A program made the position numbers and the translations under genes. Below the pieces are notes generated by a model. It saw nothing but the letters and a program-made list of their open reading frames with translations. It ran no database searches and was not told where the DNA came from. DNA of 64,000 nucleotides from Tetranychus cinnabarinus (taxonomy: Eukaryota > Arthropoda > Arachnida > Trombidiformes > Tetranychidae): positions 744,001 to 808,000 of the forward strand of contig WHVY01000006.1 of NCBI GenBank assembly GCA_022266195.1, written 5' to 3'. Below are positions 10,942-21,275 of the stretch, in pieces. The stretch's first letter is position 1; the number at the start of each line of letters is the position of its first letter.

Positions 10942-12054
10942 ATGGGAAGGATCAGAAAAGATGCTTTGGATCTCGATTTTTTACCAGAAACAAGTAGTGT
11001 TAAATTTATTGGACCAAAGAGGATTTCATATTTTTCAACCTACTTTGATGAGGAACATAAAGAAGTACATCGCTTTGATAATTCATCGCAAAGATATCTA
11101 GATGTGACTAAGTTGGACACACCGATCAACTGTCTTGAAGGATTCAATCCTGAATCTGATGTATGTGTACTTCCAATCGTATGGCCGTATTTCATGCGCT
11201 GGATTGGTGACAATGACGAAGTTATTCGAGTTCTAACTTCTCAAAATAATTCACAACAGTCGATTGATTTCATATGCACAAACATGGAATTGAAGCATAT
11301 AATGCTTTCATTTTATGATGAATGTGATTGGATTATCCATGCACAAAAAACCAAAAGTGGAATCATCTTCTATTTGGCTGGTGATGAAGATGAAGATATT
11401 AGTGACAACATAGAGTCCGAACCCCAATATAATCCTTATAAAACCAATAGACTGAATTATGCAAGATTTAACGTAATCAGAAAGTTAACTGAAGCAGTTG
11501 AAGAACGTGAAACGAGCTGTAACACTGAGATGGATATATTCAGCACCATTTCATTTTCAAAAATTGGCCAACATCGTATATTACACACTGGTTTTACAGA
11601 GTTTGTTATGAGTAAAGATGATGTAGATAAGCCAATTAATCTAGCCAACTTCGCAGCTTTGAAACTTATGCATAATATGTTCAAAGGACGTAAACCTTTT
11701 AATATTTCATTTTATCGTCATATGTATTGGTGGGCATCTGCTTTGGTTACTGGAGTCGAAAGACTCATCTGTGGAGATCTCGATCAGGATTTTAGTCTAC
11801 GTAAATTGGATGTGCTTCCAGTCAGTCTGCTGGACACAAAATATCACGCTGCAGCTCAGAAAAAATGTCTCATTACTTTAGACAAAATTTTACTATTCAT
11901 CAAAGCTCAAGTTAAAGAAACAAACATGGTTTATAAATTTCGTTTGAATGCGGAAACTAATGAAATCGTTGTGTCTCCTTCACGAAAACCCATAGAAGAT
12001 CACGTTCCACCATGGTATAGATCAAATGATATTCCTGACCAAGCAAAGTCTTAG
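10942..12054 (+). CDS. DXO/Rai1-like protein, clade A reference copy (array copy 3)
   Basis: 370 aa from the ATG at 10942; the in-frame GTG at 10927 is rejected. Landmarks by residue: GPKRISYFSTYFD 24-36, SSQRYLD 48-54, CLEGF 64-68, FICTN 110-114, VEERE 186-190, IGQHRIL 208-214, TEFV 219-222, AALK 238-241, FYRH 257-260, WWAS 263-266, PPWY 356-359. Spacing and order follow DXO/Rai1 enzymes, which remove incomplete 5' caps and degrade the RNA. The expected active-site Arg (N114 here), second Glu of the metal site (A239) and Gln (S266) are replaced; Lys241 and a Glu at 187/188 remain. I infer a cap- or RNA-end-related pseudoenzyme rather than an active nuclease. The variable loop at about 147-168 is acidic (GDEDEDISDN). 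Confidence 0.75.
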   Translation: MGRIRKDALDLDFLPETSSVKFIGPKRISYFSTYFDEEHKEVHRFDNSSQRYLDVTKLDTPINCLEGFNPESDVCVLPIVWPYFMRWIGDNDEVIRVLTSQNNSQQSIDFICTNMELKHIMLSFYDECDWIIHAQKTKSGIIFYLAGDEDEDISDNIESEPQYNPYKTNRLNYARFNVIRKLTEAVEERETSCNTEMDIFSTISFSKIGQHRILHTGFTEFVMSKDDVDKPINLANFAALKLMHNMFKGRKPFNISFYRHMYWWASALVTGVERLICGDLDQDFSLRKLDVLPVSLLDTKYHAAAQKKCLITLDKILLFIKAQVKETNMVYKFRLNAETNEIVVSPSRKPIEDHVPPWYRSNDIPDQAKS

Positions 12055-12619
12055 AGCTGCTAACTTTAAATTATCAAAATTTACTCACTACTGTGCAATT
12101 AAAGTTCAATCGGTGCTCTGCTCTGTAAAAAAATTAAATTTGGATAAATGAAAACTAACTGACAATTGTGAGAAAAATTAAGACTCAATCAACTTCAGGC
12201 GTGTCTCTTTGAAACTGAATAAAATGAATTTATTTCAACTTAAATTCTTGATAATCTCTTGAATTTCCGATTTTTCATCCAGCCTGAAGACATTTAGAAA
12301 TCATTATTAATTTTATATTCTGTATTTTTATATATACATAATACATGTATAAACATTCGGATTTTGACTACGGAAATAGCGACTCAAAACACTTACTTGG
12401 AGCATATTTATATTGCATTTTCTCATGAGCGCGTTATCTTTCGGCAAATGAATTGGATATTCTGACTCAACATAGAAAATACACAAAAAAGTTCATTTCA
12501 TGAAATTATTCCAACAAAGCGATTTTTCCTAATCATTAGCACATCCTCCTTATTGAACTGAGTCAGAACTTATTTATTTGAAAGGCCGATTTCTCGATCT
12601 CTTCTTTCCCTAACAACTT
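12055..12619. other. 3' flank of array copy 3
   Basis: Begins with the 3' sequence common to clade A genes (AACTTTAAATTATCAA, CTCTGTAAAA). It then continues with diverged spacer that is also found at 41100-41580 (CTCATGAGCGCGTT). No gene is seen. Confidence 0.5.
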
Positions 12620-12885
12620 GAGCAAATAATAAATGCAAAGCAGGCGTTAAGCATTGCACCGCTTTAGGATTGGTTTGAACTTCAAATTTTGAAGTATGCT
12701 ATGAGAAGAGCTGCAGTGAAACTGAATCTTCTGAGAGATTAACTGAAATAGGCGTGGTAACCTCTCTACTAGATTTTTCTGCATTGAAATGGACATCGTA
12801 AAACTTTTTGCTTTCGTTAAGTTTAGATTTTATGAAATCCTCGTCAAAATCTCAACAGAATAAGTGTTTTGACGCGTTGTGTTTG
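12620..12885 (-). pseudogene. Decayed C-terminal fragment of a clade B DXO/Rai1-like gene
   Basis: The reverse strand matches the end of array copies 1 and 7 (loop FHFNAEKSSREVTTPISVNL-like region), then jumps by deletion to a remnant of the CGDL segment (CTTATTCTGTTGAGATTTTGA). Frames are interrupted. It is the convergent partner of array copy 3, so the two-gene module once existed here too. Confidence 0.6.
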
Positions 12886-12903
12886 TGTTTTGAGGGATTT
12901 TTT

Positions 12904-13311
12904 GTTATGAACACACCAGATGCAAAAGTTTATACTGGTTTCATTTATTTAATCCATTTTTGAAATAATTTTTCGTTTTCGAGATATTATGCTAAAAAGT
13001 TTGAAATTCATGGAAAAAGTACCAAAATAATGAAAAGGTGAAACCATGCTAAAAATAGACTTTTCTGATGTAAAATTTAATGCTAATTCTAATGATGTTA
13101 TTCATTTTGATCTGAAATGACGCAAAACTGGCCATCATCGCAAAAAATCTTCGAAATAATCAAATTATGATTACGAGGGTCACAGGAACTAGAGGTGTAC
13201 CCATGAATTTTTAATGTTTTTTCCTTTTTTCACGAAAACGAAAAATTATTTCGAAAAATAAATTGAATAAATGAAATTTTCGTAAAATTTTGCATCTGAC
13301 ATGTTCATGAC
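12904..13311. mobile_element. Non-autonomous foldback/MITE-like element with ~80-bp inverted arms
   Basis: The left arm 12904-12981 and right arm 13232-13311 are imperfect reverse complements (GTTATGAACACACCAGATGC against GCATCTGACATGTTCATGAC, and AATTTTTCGTTTTCG against CGAAAACGAAAAATT). There is no coding capacity. A partial copy with the same internal sequence (GATCTAAAATGGCGCA) is at about 40690-40750, next to a broken array gene. Confidence 0.6.
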
Positions 13312-13923
13312 AGAAATATTTCTCGTTAGGCAGTTTTCTTTATTCTTTTGGTCTTCAACCCTTCATGATTTCTTCAAGACGATTAGGTTGCAAATTTCAA
13401 TGGTTTTCAATAGCAATGAGTTTTCTACAAAATTTAATCACTTTTGGTAGTTTTGGGAAAACATGTAACGTAAAACTAATTGTTTTATTTAACTAACTAA
13501 TTCTATTTCAAGATTTGATGCAAGGATGAGCTCACATTTAACAGTGTTAAAACTGCAAAGAGTCTGATCCTTCACTAATGAGTCTGGGTTCAAGTTGCTC
13601 AACACTTTTATCTTATCTTTCAATCTTTAACCAGAAAATTTTAAACGAAAACCGTTTAAGTAAGTTTAGGTTTGTTGAAATGATTTGATGACACTCAAAA
13701 ACCAAGATATTACATCACATCATTATTTGCACAAGTTTTGGACTTTGTGTCACTCTTCCAAATTAATAAACTATGATCAAAGAGTAACGTCTTCCTTTGC
13801 TCTTTGCATATGATTAAATTTACTATTCAATAGGCATGACAGTCTGGTAGAAACTGAGCAAAACTGTTGCTTCATTGTTGCTTCATTATCATCATTTTCA
13901 TTATTCTAAGTTTTCCATAAGTT
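13312..13923. other. Unannotated spacer
   Basis: AT-rich sequence without convincing coding frames or repeats. Nothing specific seen. Confidence 0.4.
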
Positions 13924-14680
13924 TCCATCAGTTTCTCATCAGAATTAAACCTTTAAGTAACTGATAAACCTAATAAATCTGTAAGTTTTCATGCTTTTGC
14001 TACTCAAAGTTCATCAATATTCAAAAAAAGTAAAAGATTTCGCGTTGTTTCATCAACTACATCTATTATCATAATAAATATCATGTGCATGCCCAACAAG
14101 GATATAGAGTCGAGTCTACTCCGTAGTCTCCAATGCAGCTTCAATAATCAAACCAATTTTGAAATAACTCTCATGTGTGAGGGCAACACTGTTAAGTGTC
14201 ACTGTCATGTGCGCGCTCTTCATTTTTCATACTGCACTGATTTATTCAAAGATCAAATTAATTTTCCGACAGTCATTGCTATTTTGATTTGGAATTCATC
14301 CATCTCAAAGCTATGGTTGAATACATGTATTTTGGCAAATTAAGCTCGAAGAAAATTCTAAAGAGATACAGCAAATAATCAAATGTGCTGGTGATCTCGG
14401 TTTGACTACATTGTCCAATTTTATTGATGAATACATCAAAAAAATTCGAAAATCAAGCAGAACCAATTAAATGGGAAAAATCTTTCTATTTGTGAGTTAA
14501 ATGGTGATATTGGCTGTTAATGAATGAAATTCAATTGCTAAAATTGTAATTAAAATGATAATCACCAAATAAATCCATCAGTTTCTGATCAGAATTAAAC
14601 CTTTAAGTAACTGATAAACCAAATAAATCTGTAAGTTTTCCTGCTTTTGCTACTCAAAGTTCATCACTATTCAAAAAGTA
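13924..14680 (+). repeat. Pair of ~105-bp direct repeats
   Basis: 13924-14030 and 14573-14680 are near-identical (CCATCAGTTTCT.ATCAGAA through GCTACTCAAAGTTCATCA). Each contains the donor-like sequence CTGTAAGT. The second copy sits in the 5' region of the GTSF1-like remnant and is related to the 5' UTR intron of the complete copy at 39506-39572. The first precedes the BTB-like remnant, so a 5' region has been duplicated onto another fragment. Confidence 0.6.
14083..14470 (+). pseudogene. BTB/POZ-like remnant
   Basis: The translation from 14083 contains TLMCEGNTVKCHCHVRALHF and CTDLFKDQ, which resemble the DVTL-x-V-x-G-x-x-x-x-AHK-x-VLA-x-x-S-x-x-F core of BTB domains. The frame stops at 14343. 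A second open stretch follows at once (LEENSKEIQQIIKCAGDLGL, then an Ile/Lys-rich end at 14469), resembling the C-terminal helices of a BTB fold. The middle of the domain is missing or frame-shifted, so I call it a remnant. The family assignment is tentative. Confidence 0.4.
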
Positions 14681-14757
14681 TTTATTTCAAACATATCATT
14701 CATTTATTTTTCAGCTCAATTTTGTGAAGATTTTCAATTTCTTTTCCTTCAAGAAAT

Positions 14758-14994
14758 ATGACGAATTTCTACTTCGATGGAGGTATGTTACAACGATGCC
14801 CATATCACGGTCACCATCGATTTTTATTGAACCAAAGGTCTTCAAAATCTTCAAAAGTTGCAACATTATTACCGTCAAAACAGCAAAAGAGAATTGCTGT
14901 TCATAAAGAGTTATTCAGATTTCAAGAGGGTGACCCATGTCCACAACCTGAACAGTTAAATAGTAGCCAATTGAAATCATGTATTATACTCTAA
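14758..14994 (+). pseudogene. GTSF1-like remnant, first zinc finger only
   Basis: The first 20 codons (MTNFYFDGGMLQRCPYHGHH) align with the start of the complete copy at 39601. The first Cys and His of the CHHC finger are present, but the second half of finger 1 and all of finger 2 are lost. The acceptor TTTATTTTTCAG and the 5' UTR sequence before the ATG are shared with the 39.6-kb copy. This points to DNA-level duplication with the 5' intron retained, not retroposition. Confidence 0.6.
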
Positions 14995-15189
14995 GGATGG
15001 AATTATTACCATTGAAGTGAACTTGCATCTATTTTTCTGGCAACTGTTTAACGGTTTATTTAATAGTTTGTTTGCACTTACCATCACGATGGACTATTGA
15101 CAAGTTATTTATAGAGTTTCCTGAGGATACTTACTGTGAATCAAAATCTTGTGAGAGATTAGAATGGATTATAAAAACAATCTGAATTG

Positions 15190-15580
15190 AACACAAACAC
15201 TGAACATTCCTTTACATTTGCTTACTAATCCATCCGGTTTAGCAACTGGGAATTGATCTGGCTTTGAATCACAAACTTTTTGTACCATTCGTAGTCTCGT
15301 AGTCTCGTTTTCAATCATTTTAGAGAAGTCTTCTTTCCAGCTGGTATAACCTTCAGAATTGAAACATCTTCAATCTATTTTTGCTTCCGGATTCGGAAGA
15401 ATCAGGATTTCGTCCTTCTTGTTCCCAAATTCTTGTTCTTGTTCACGATGAGTTTTATCAATGTGAAACTGTTGTTGCGCATTCGACGTTGTTGATATCA
15501 AAGGCTTCACATTTCCATACTCGACCGAAACATACGGCCTTCGCCGAGGATGTCTTGTGAAACTATTCTTCTAGCGTAAT
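15190..15580 (-). other. Unrecognised coding-like stretches, probably a decayed gene
   Basis: On the reverse strand two open runs of about 60 codons are seen. One contains RHPRRRPYVSVEYGNVKPLI and ends NPEAKID before a stop. The other contains FNSEGYTSWKEDFSKMIE and PDQFPVAKPDG. Composition is protein-like, but frames change between them. I do not recognise a family. They may belong with the decayed frame at 16215-16554. Confidence 0.3.
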
Positions 15581-15808
15581 AAAGCCAGAAGCTATTGTCA
15601 ATGCAATGAGCCTTCTCAATCGATACCAGCTTCGAGCTAAACAACTTATTTTACATGAAGCCTTGGAGAATAACTATCATAAAAATCATGTCTTTCCAGT
15701 TCTGCAGTCGGCTGTTTTCGCGCCGATCTCTTGTTGGGAATTTAAATGTATCTTACGTCTACGTCGTTGTATTTTACATGAGAGCGTTAGACTGAAGATT
15801 GAAGATGA

Positions 15809-15946
15809 AGATGAAAATGAAGGTGAAGATGAAAATGAAGGTGAAGATGAAAATGAAGGTGAAGATGAAAATGAAGGTGAAGATGAAAATGAAGGTGAAG
15901 ATGAAAATGAAGGTGAAGATGAAAATGAAGGTGAAGATGAAGATGA
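15809..15946. repeat. 18-bp minisatellite, about 7 units
   Basis: Tandem units of GATGAAAATGAAGGTGAA. As 18 is divisible by 3, all frames stay open through it on both strands, creating spurious acidic (DENEGE) and Phe/Ile-rich frames. Overlapping open frames here are repeat artefacts. Confidence 0.85.
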
Positions 15947-16214
15947 GCTTAAATGAAAAGTTCCGAGTCATTTCGACAATCCTTATTAATTAGACCACAA
16001 AACAAATCCCAAACAGATAGGAAATACTTGGATAGGATGTAAACTCTCATCAATCCAGTTTGGTAGTATTGCCGGTTTCCTGATCATCATTGGATACAGT
16101 GAATTTGACTGAATCGCTGAATGATTGCATGTAGTTTGACAAAAGATCAAAGGGTTGAATTTGAAAAAACCTGTGTACATAAAAATGCTGTAAACAAACT
16201 AATTGTAATCATCA

Positions 16215-16554
16215 ACGAAAAACATTGTATGAGCTGGTCGATTTCAATGGAATAGTTCGGGTCATGGTCTGATTCCAAATCAATTAAAGCAAGTGAATCA
16301 TTATGTGGGTCTCCTAATACAAACACGCGACGGACTAGTGCTCGGTTTTAGTGATCGTTACTTTCAACTCGTAATTGTGGTCTGAATACTCAAGGTTGGT
16401 CAGCATAATTGTTATCCGGTGCCAGATCTATCAACGATGGTGTAGGCGGTCACCATTGGTCAATATCTGATTCAAGATGCTCTCTACTTTCTGAATTCCT
16501 GTAATCTGAAGACGCGCTTTGTTGACGATTAGGTGCTTCAAGAGGAGAGGCCAT
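16215..16554 (-). pseudogene. Unrecognised gene with three in-frame stops
   Basis: From an ATG at 16554 the reverse strand reads MASPLEAPNRQQSASSDYRN and continues in the same frame, through TGA, TGA and TAA, to VRRVFVLGDPHNDSLALIDL and a further ~20 acidic codons. Composition is protein-like throughout and only the stops break it. I do not recognise the protein. Lineage-specific multigene or transposon-derived origin is possible. Confidence 0.4.
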
Positions 16555-16782
16555 TGTGTAAGCTTTAGCTAACATTTATAACGTCCATTACTTGGATGAT
16601 CATTATCTCTAGGAAGGCTAAGAATGAATAAAATGAGAAAATTTGAATAAATAAATGAAACGATGTTACATCAAGACATCACGTTCATATAAATGAAATT
16701 GGCAGTTATTTTCTAATGCAATTAAAAATTAACAGGATTATTAAAAAATCAGAAATTTCAGTTCAACCAAAGTAATACTTAC

Positions 16783-16929
16783 CAAAATATATGCATCAGC
16801 TTCTTCGGCATGCAAACCTTATACATTTGCATCAGTGAAATCAATGATCTCCTCCTCGCATTTGTCTTTCAGTTGGTTGTAGCAAAAATAAAAGCTTGTC
16901 TTCAATAGTCTTTTTATGTTACGTTTCAT
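16783..16929 (-). pseudogene. BTB/SPOP-like C-terminal exon remnant
   Basis: The reverse strand from 16929 reads MKRNIKRLLKTSFYFCYNQL, then KDKCEEEIIDFTDANV, a TAA stop, then GLHAEEADAYIL up to a GTAAGT donor. The pattern LK-x-x-CEE-x-I...NV-x-x-L-HA-x-x-AD resembles the segment after the BTB domain in SPOP/TDPOZ proteins. The internal stop marks it as broken. Confidence 0.4.
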
Positions 16930-19034
16930 AATATTATGTAGCCAAAGAAATCAAGGAACTTTGGGCAAGCAAATTTCCATACACAATTATTTATACAGTA
17001 ACGGTAAGGTGAATGAATACGACGTAACCAATATTCGTATTCATTATACACCACGAAAGTTTCCATAACGGAGAACTCCAAGCTCCAAGCACCTTAGGCT
17101 GGAATGGTATTCTGCGAGACTTTTTTTTCTTGTAGAACTCCAATACGGAATCCTATAGGGGGAGCGCTAAACTATAAAGGAAACGGAACGAAAACGTACG
17201 GAACCAAACGGAAATTTGAAAAGTGGAAGAAATGATAAAAATTAGCAAGAAGATAATCTCAAAGGGTATTGCGGATGCAAAGACCATTTTTCCTTTCCTC
17301 TAATTTTGATTAAGATGACGATGGCCAAAAAGTAAATGATTTATTGATATTCTGTTATCAATATTCGTATGCATTATACACCCGAAAAGTTTTCATAACA
17401 GACACTTCAAGTTCAACAAGCGTGGAAAGCATATTGTATCTCTGAATTATGGCGAGTAGCCTCACTTTAGCAATAAGACACACAAATTGGTGAAAATTTT
17501 GGCAACACTGGGTTCACTGAGCATTTCAATGTTAATAAATTGACAGTGTAAAGAGTGACTGATGTGAGCGCCTGATAGCTCATGCCTCACGAGACTTCTG
17601 ATAATAGAATAGATATCATCGTTATCGATATCGTCTATCATTAGATCAGAGTCATCTATGAACTTTATAATCAATTAGTCTTTTAATCAATCTGATTTTG
17701 TCTTATTTCTTTAAATCATCTTTGCCGTTTTTAATGCAACAATATTGTTGATAATTAGACACATAAGTTTCTTGTTGATGATTGAATTATCTTTGAATAA
17801 ATAAAAATGAAACAAAGTCAAAAAAATCATTAGTTATTAAAATAATAAAATAGCTTCAGTGAAAACAAGCTGAAAAGCTATTGCCAAAGAGTCTCATTGT
17901 GAGAGGTTGCAGTGTAGTAGTCTGATGAAAATACGCTGAACTTTTAACTGTTTACCATTTTGCTTCAATTACTAGCTTGTCCGTTTTACATGGATATGGA
18001 TCTCATCAAATAAAATAGTTTTTTTCAATTCAATTGAGATTAAATTTAACGATATAGTTGTCACATTCGTGTTCCCTCAAAACACCTGAAAAACATCCAC
18101 AAACAGGTATTCCATGTTTCCTTCTAACTTTTCCCAAAATGGTCATAAAATGCAAATAATGTACGGGTGAAATGTCTTCTTTTATCTTACTTTTGACGCG
18201 GTGGTCAGCCTGCGGATAGAAATAACGTTCAACATGTAATATAATATCTAATAATATTACGCTACAGTATAATTTATCGTCACTAGTAAATAAACTACCT
18301 TTAGTTTCATCATCCTTGATATAAGGGTGATCACTGCATGAACAATTCATTCTTTTGATTAGACTAACAAAAAATTAGATAAATGCGCAAATGAAATGCT
18401 TAGAATTACTGACTTACACAATAACCTGTTGTTTATAATTTTACTTCTTATTATAGCTAGTTGGCGGGAGATTTTTAGCGTTAAGCTTTACAAGCAAAAA
18501 TCACTCTACAAACAGACCTACATTAAATTTTGTGGCGAGATCAACAATTAGCTATCAAGATGAAGCTCTATAAAAAATTTGATGTAAATTAATAATTTGC
18601 CTTATTTATTGAAATAAATAGTTGCTTGAATCGTCCTAAGAATTAAATTAATCAATAATAAAGGTTTTAAATTGATGAAGACAAGAAACTGGTGCGATCA
18701 TAGCTGATCTCAAGTTTCTTTTAATCGCGTATACTTTTCACCTAAATACGAAATGAATTAAACGAGTCAAGCTAAGTTATTAACAAGATACATTATGCGA
18801 AGAAAATCTTTATTTTGAAATTATGATGTAGACCTTTATGAAAAGCTTTACATGAAAAATTGGAGCACATTCTCTATTTGCTTATATTCTTGTACATTTT
18901 TCGTCTAGTTAATTCATTCTCCTTTAACAATTTTTTATATTCCTTTAAAAATTTTTCATATTTCGTTAACAATTTTTCCTTTTCCTTCAACAATTTTCCT
19001 TCTCCATATCATCAAAAAATGACTTGCAATCATG
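16930..19034. other. Long spacer with short repeats
   Basis: A ~60-bp segment (ATATTCGTATTCATTATACA) near 17027 recurs in diverged form near 17358. An open frame at 17462-17674 (-) lacks an ATG at its upstream end and is not recognised. Low-complexity T-rich sequence fills 18880-19010. Confidence 0.35.
18030..18350 (-). CDS. Hypothetical 106-aa Cys-containing ORF
   Basis: It starts at a real ATG (MNCSCSDHPYIKDDETKGSL) and runs to a stop. It contains several Cys and His residues (VCGCFSGVLREHECDNY) but no family pattern I recognise. It could be a single exon, a fragment of a decayed gene or chance. No clear promoter or partner exon is visible. Confidence 0.25.
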   Translation of the reverse strand: MNCSCSDHPYIKDDETKGSLFTSDDKLYCSVILLDIILHVERYFYPQADHRVKSKIKEDISPVHYLHFMTILGKVRRKHGIPVCGCFSGVLREHECDNYIVKFNLN

Positions 19035-19569
19035 GCCATCCAGAGGTACTAAACAAAACTTGCATAAACTATTGATTTGAGGAGCAGGTTTGAATATGCC
19101 GCTTGTAGTTTAGATACTAAATTATTTGTCCGCATACGGGGAACTTGCATTTCAATGATAAATCATTCAAGGACATAATACTTCGCTTTCCCTTCGGTGC
19201 TGAAAAAGGTAGAGGCTTCGCTGAGGTGAAAGTTTCTTTTTCTCTGCATCTACATGGACATGTTGTAATTTTTTGTAGCATGGCCTCATCATAACATTTC
19301 TTGCAGAAAATAGATCGGATTTGTTGAATTATGATGATACCAAGGTTTTTTTGCAACAGATGGTGGATTTATATTTCTTATATTCTGGACCATCGAAAGA
19401 TGGTACAGCATCTGGAGTCTTATCGATCGAAAAGTTTTAATATATTTAACTTCATCATCATCACAGATTATTATATCCTCTGAAACTGAAACATAAGATG
19501 TTGAATTATTTGCCGTTCTCTTGATGTGCCGTTCGTGCGTTGTAATTGATCCCCACCCAGTTTGGACAA
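19035..19569 (-). pseudogene. RING/TRAF-type zinc-finger E3 remnant
   Basis: On the reverse strand, after an acceptor (CCTTTCAG) at 19570, an acidic stretch (SEDIIICDDDEVKYIKTF) runs into a frameshift. Then comes PSFDGPEYKKYKSTICCKKT, another frameshift, and FCKKCYDEAMLQ with TCPCR, as in a C3HC4 RING. Then CKFPVCGQII, a TAG stop, and YLNYKRHIQTC follow, as in a TRAF-type finger. Order and spacing resemble NRDP1/TRAF-like ubiquitin ligases. Two frameshifts and a stop make it a pseudogene. Confidence 0.55.
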
Positions 19570-20698
19570 CTGAAAGGAATCATATGAAAAGTTAAACAAA
19601 ATTATAATTAATTTCGAATAAAATCTCTTAACTTAAAAATTTATGATGATAAAAAACTTACAGAATGATGAAACTGAAACTTAATATAAGAAATGATCTA
19701 TCTAATGAATCCAAGTGGTCAATGTTTAGCTCACGATGAGAGAGAAAGATAGATGTCATTTTTAATTGTTATAAATAAATTACGATTTGACTGTAGATTG
19801 TATTGTAAAGTTTACAAGACGCATAAGTTTCCAACGGTTTTTGCATCGAACACACTTAAACTTGTTTCCAATGACAACATTAAGGCGCTCAATTTGTATC
19901 TAAATAGAGTTATGAAGAAAATAATTGTATGAGCATAAGTGAAGAGTTTATTGTGAAAAATGCGGGGCAATTACCCACACTAGGCTCGAAACTACTGGGG
20001 AAAGATGTAGAATAGTGTTGCAGATGAAATTTTTGATCTTATAATTGGCCCACAATTTTCTGTATATTTAAAAAAGTCAAAATACTTTGTCATACAAAAC
20101 TGGTTAAGGTCATTTTCAACATTTTTACCTGATAACTCAAGAAACTATAAATCATACTCAGACTTATAAATTATATTTTCTAGACAGATTTGCAGATCAA
20201 TCATATCGACACATCTTCTGCCCGATATCAGAAGTTTGTTCTGATTAAAATTTTCTTTTTAGTGGAAAATCGTGAAAATGTTCAAATTTAATGTTGCCTT
20301 TGTTATCCTGAGTATTATAAGAAATTGAGAGATGGCGTAACAAGAGATGATTAGGAGTTTTATTAACTTCGATATCTAATTCGAATTATTTTATTCTAAT
20401 AGTCTCATTTCACTTTAATCGGTTTCCTTCAAAGTCTTTTACATTTGTGACTCTTTTTTAAATTTTCAAGTTTTTCTTTAAAAAGCGTTTTCTTAAAAAT
20501 TTCTTCTAACATTCTTCATCTTGAAGCTATGGAAAAATCCTTTCCATGTCCCTTTCAAATTTTAAGGATTTAACTGCTGAAAATGTGGAATTATAGTAGA
20601 ACCTCAAGTTATTATTAAATCCTTTTACTTTCAAAATATTGATACATGAGACATGAGACATGAGACATAGCATATTATTGTAAATTGTAATCATATTT
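19570..20698. other. Unannotated spacer
   Basis: No coding frame, RNA gene or repeat is supported, apart from a short 9-bp tandem repeat (ACATGAGAC) at about 20643-20668. Confidence 0.4.
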
Positions 20699-21145
20699 TA
20701 AAAAATAAATTCTTATTACATTAATAAATGTTCTTGAAACCATCTACTACGAAATAAACTACCTAAAATTGGGTGACTTGGAAAAGTGGTGATAAAGTTC
20801 TGAATATTGTTGCATTCTCCTCGAACTTGAATCTTCATCCAACTTGAATGTCTTTATAATGCTGATTGTAATTACAATGAGTACCAATTGATGATTCAGC
20901 TTGTCTTAAATGATTGAAATTTATGAACATTGCATACAAATAAAAATCTAAATGATTTAAAACTCGGTTGCAATTCGATTCAGCCTTTCAATTAATCATT
21001 AAAATCTCAACCTTTCATCGTTATGATAAAATCTACAATCTATTGGCTAAATATTAAATAATTTTGTAAACTCAAATTGTCAGGCTTTAGGCGCCAATTA
21101 CAAACACTGATAGTTAATCATTATTAAATTGATTCATTGATTCTG
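20699..21145 (+). repeat. Segmental copy of the 10.04-10.58 kb region
   Basis: Near-identical over most of its length to 10038-10580 (shared AAATTGGGTGACTTGGAAAA and ACAATCTATTGGCTAAAT), with small indels. Both copies lie 0.4-0.9 kb upstream of a clade A array gene, so gene and upstream flank were duplicated together. Confidence 0.75.
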
Positions 21146-21154
21146 GCTAATTGT

Positions 21155-21275
21155 AAAGGGTGTTAAGGTTTATTTCTACCAGAATAGGGGAAATATAAGA
21201 TTACCTTAAGATTAAGATGAAAATAATGATAACTGTTCCCCCTATTTTGGTAGAAATGAACCTTAACACCCTTTA
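21155..21275. mobile_element. 121-bp MITE-like hairpin element
   Basis: Terminal inverted repeats of about 38 bp (AAAGGGTGTTAAGGTTTATT at the left, GAACCTTAACACCCTTT at the right) flank about 40 bp of spacer. The duplicate upstream region at 10.58 kb lacks it, consistent with insertion into this copy. Confidence 0.65.

Noticed and set aside
15606..15956. Open frames over the acidic DENEGE repeat on the + strand and the Phe/Ile-rich frame on the - strand (15774-15971)
   Set aside because: They are produced by an 18-bp minisatellite that keeps every frame open. The non-repeat part shows no recognisable domain.
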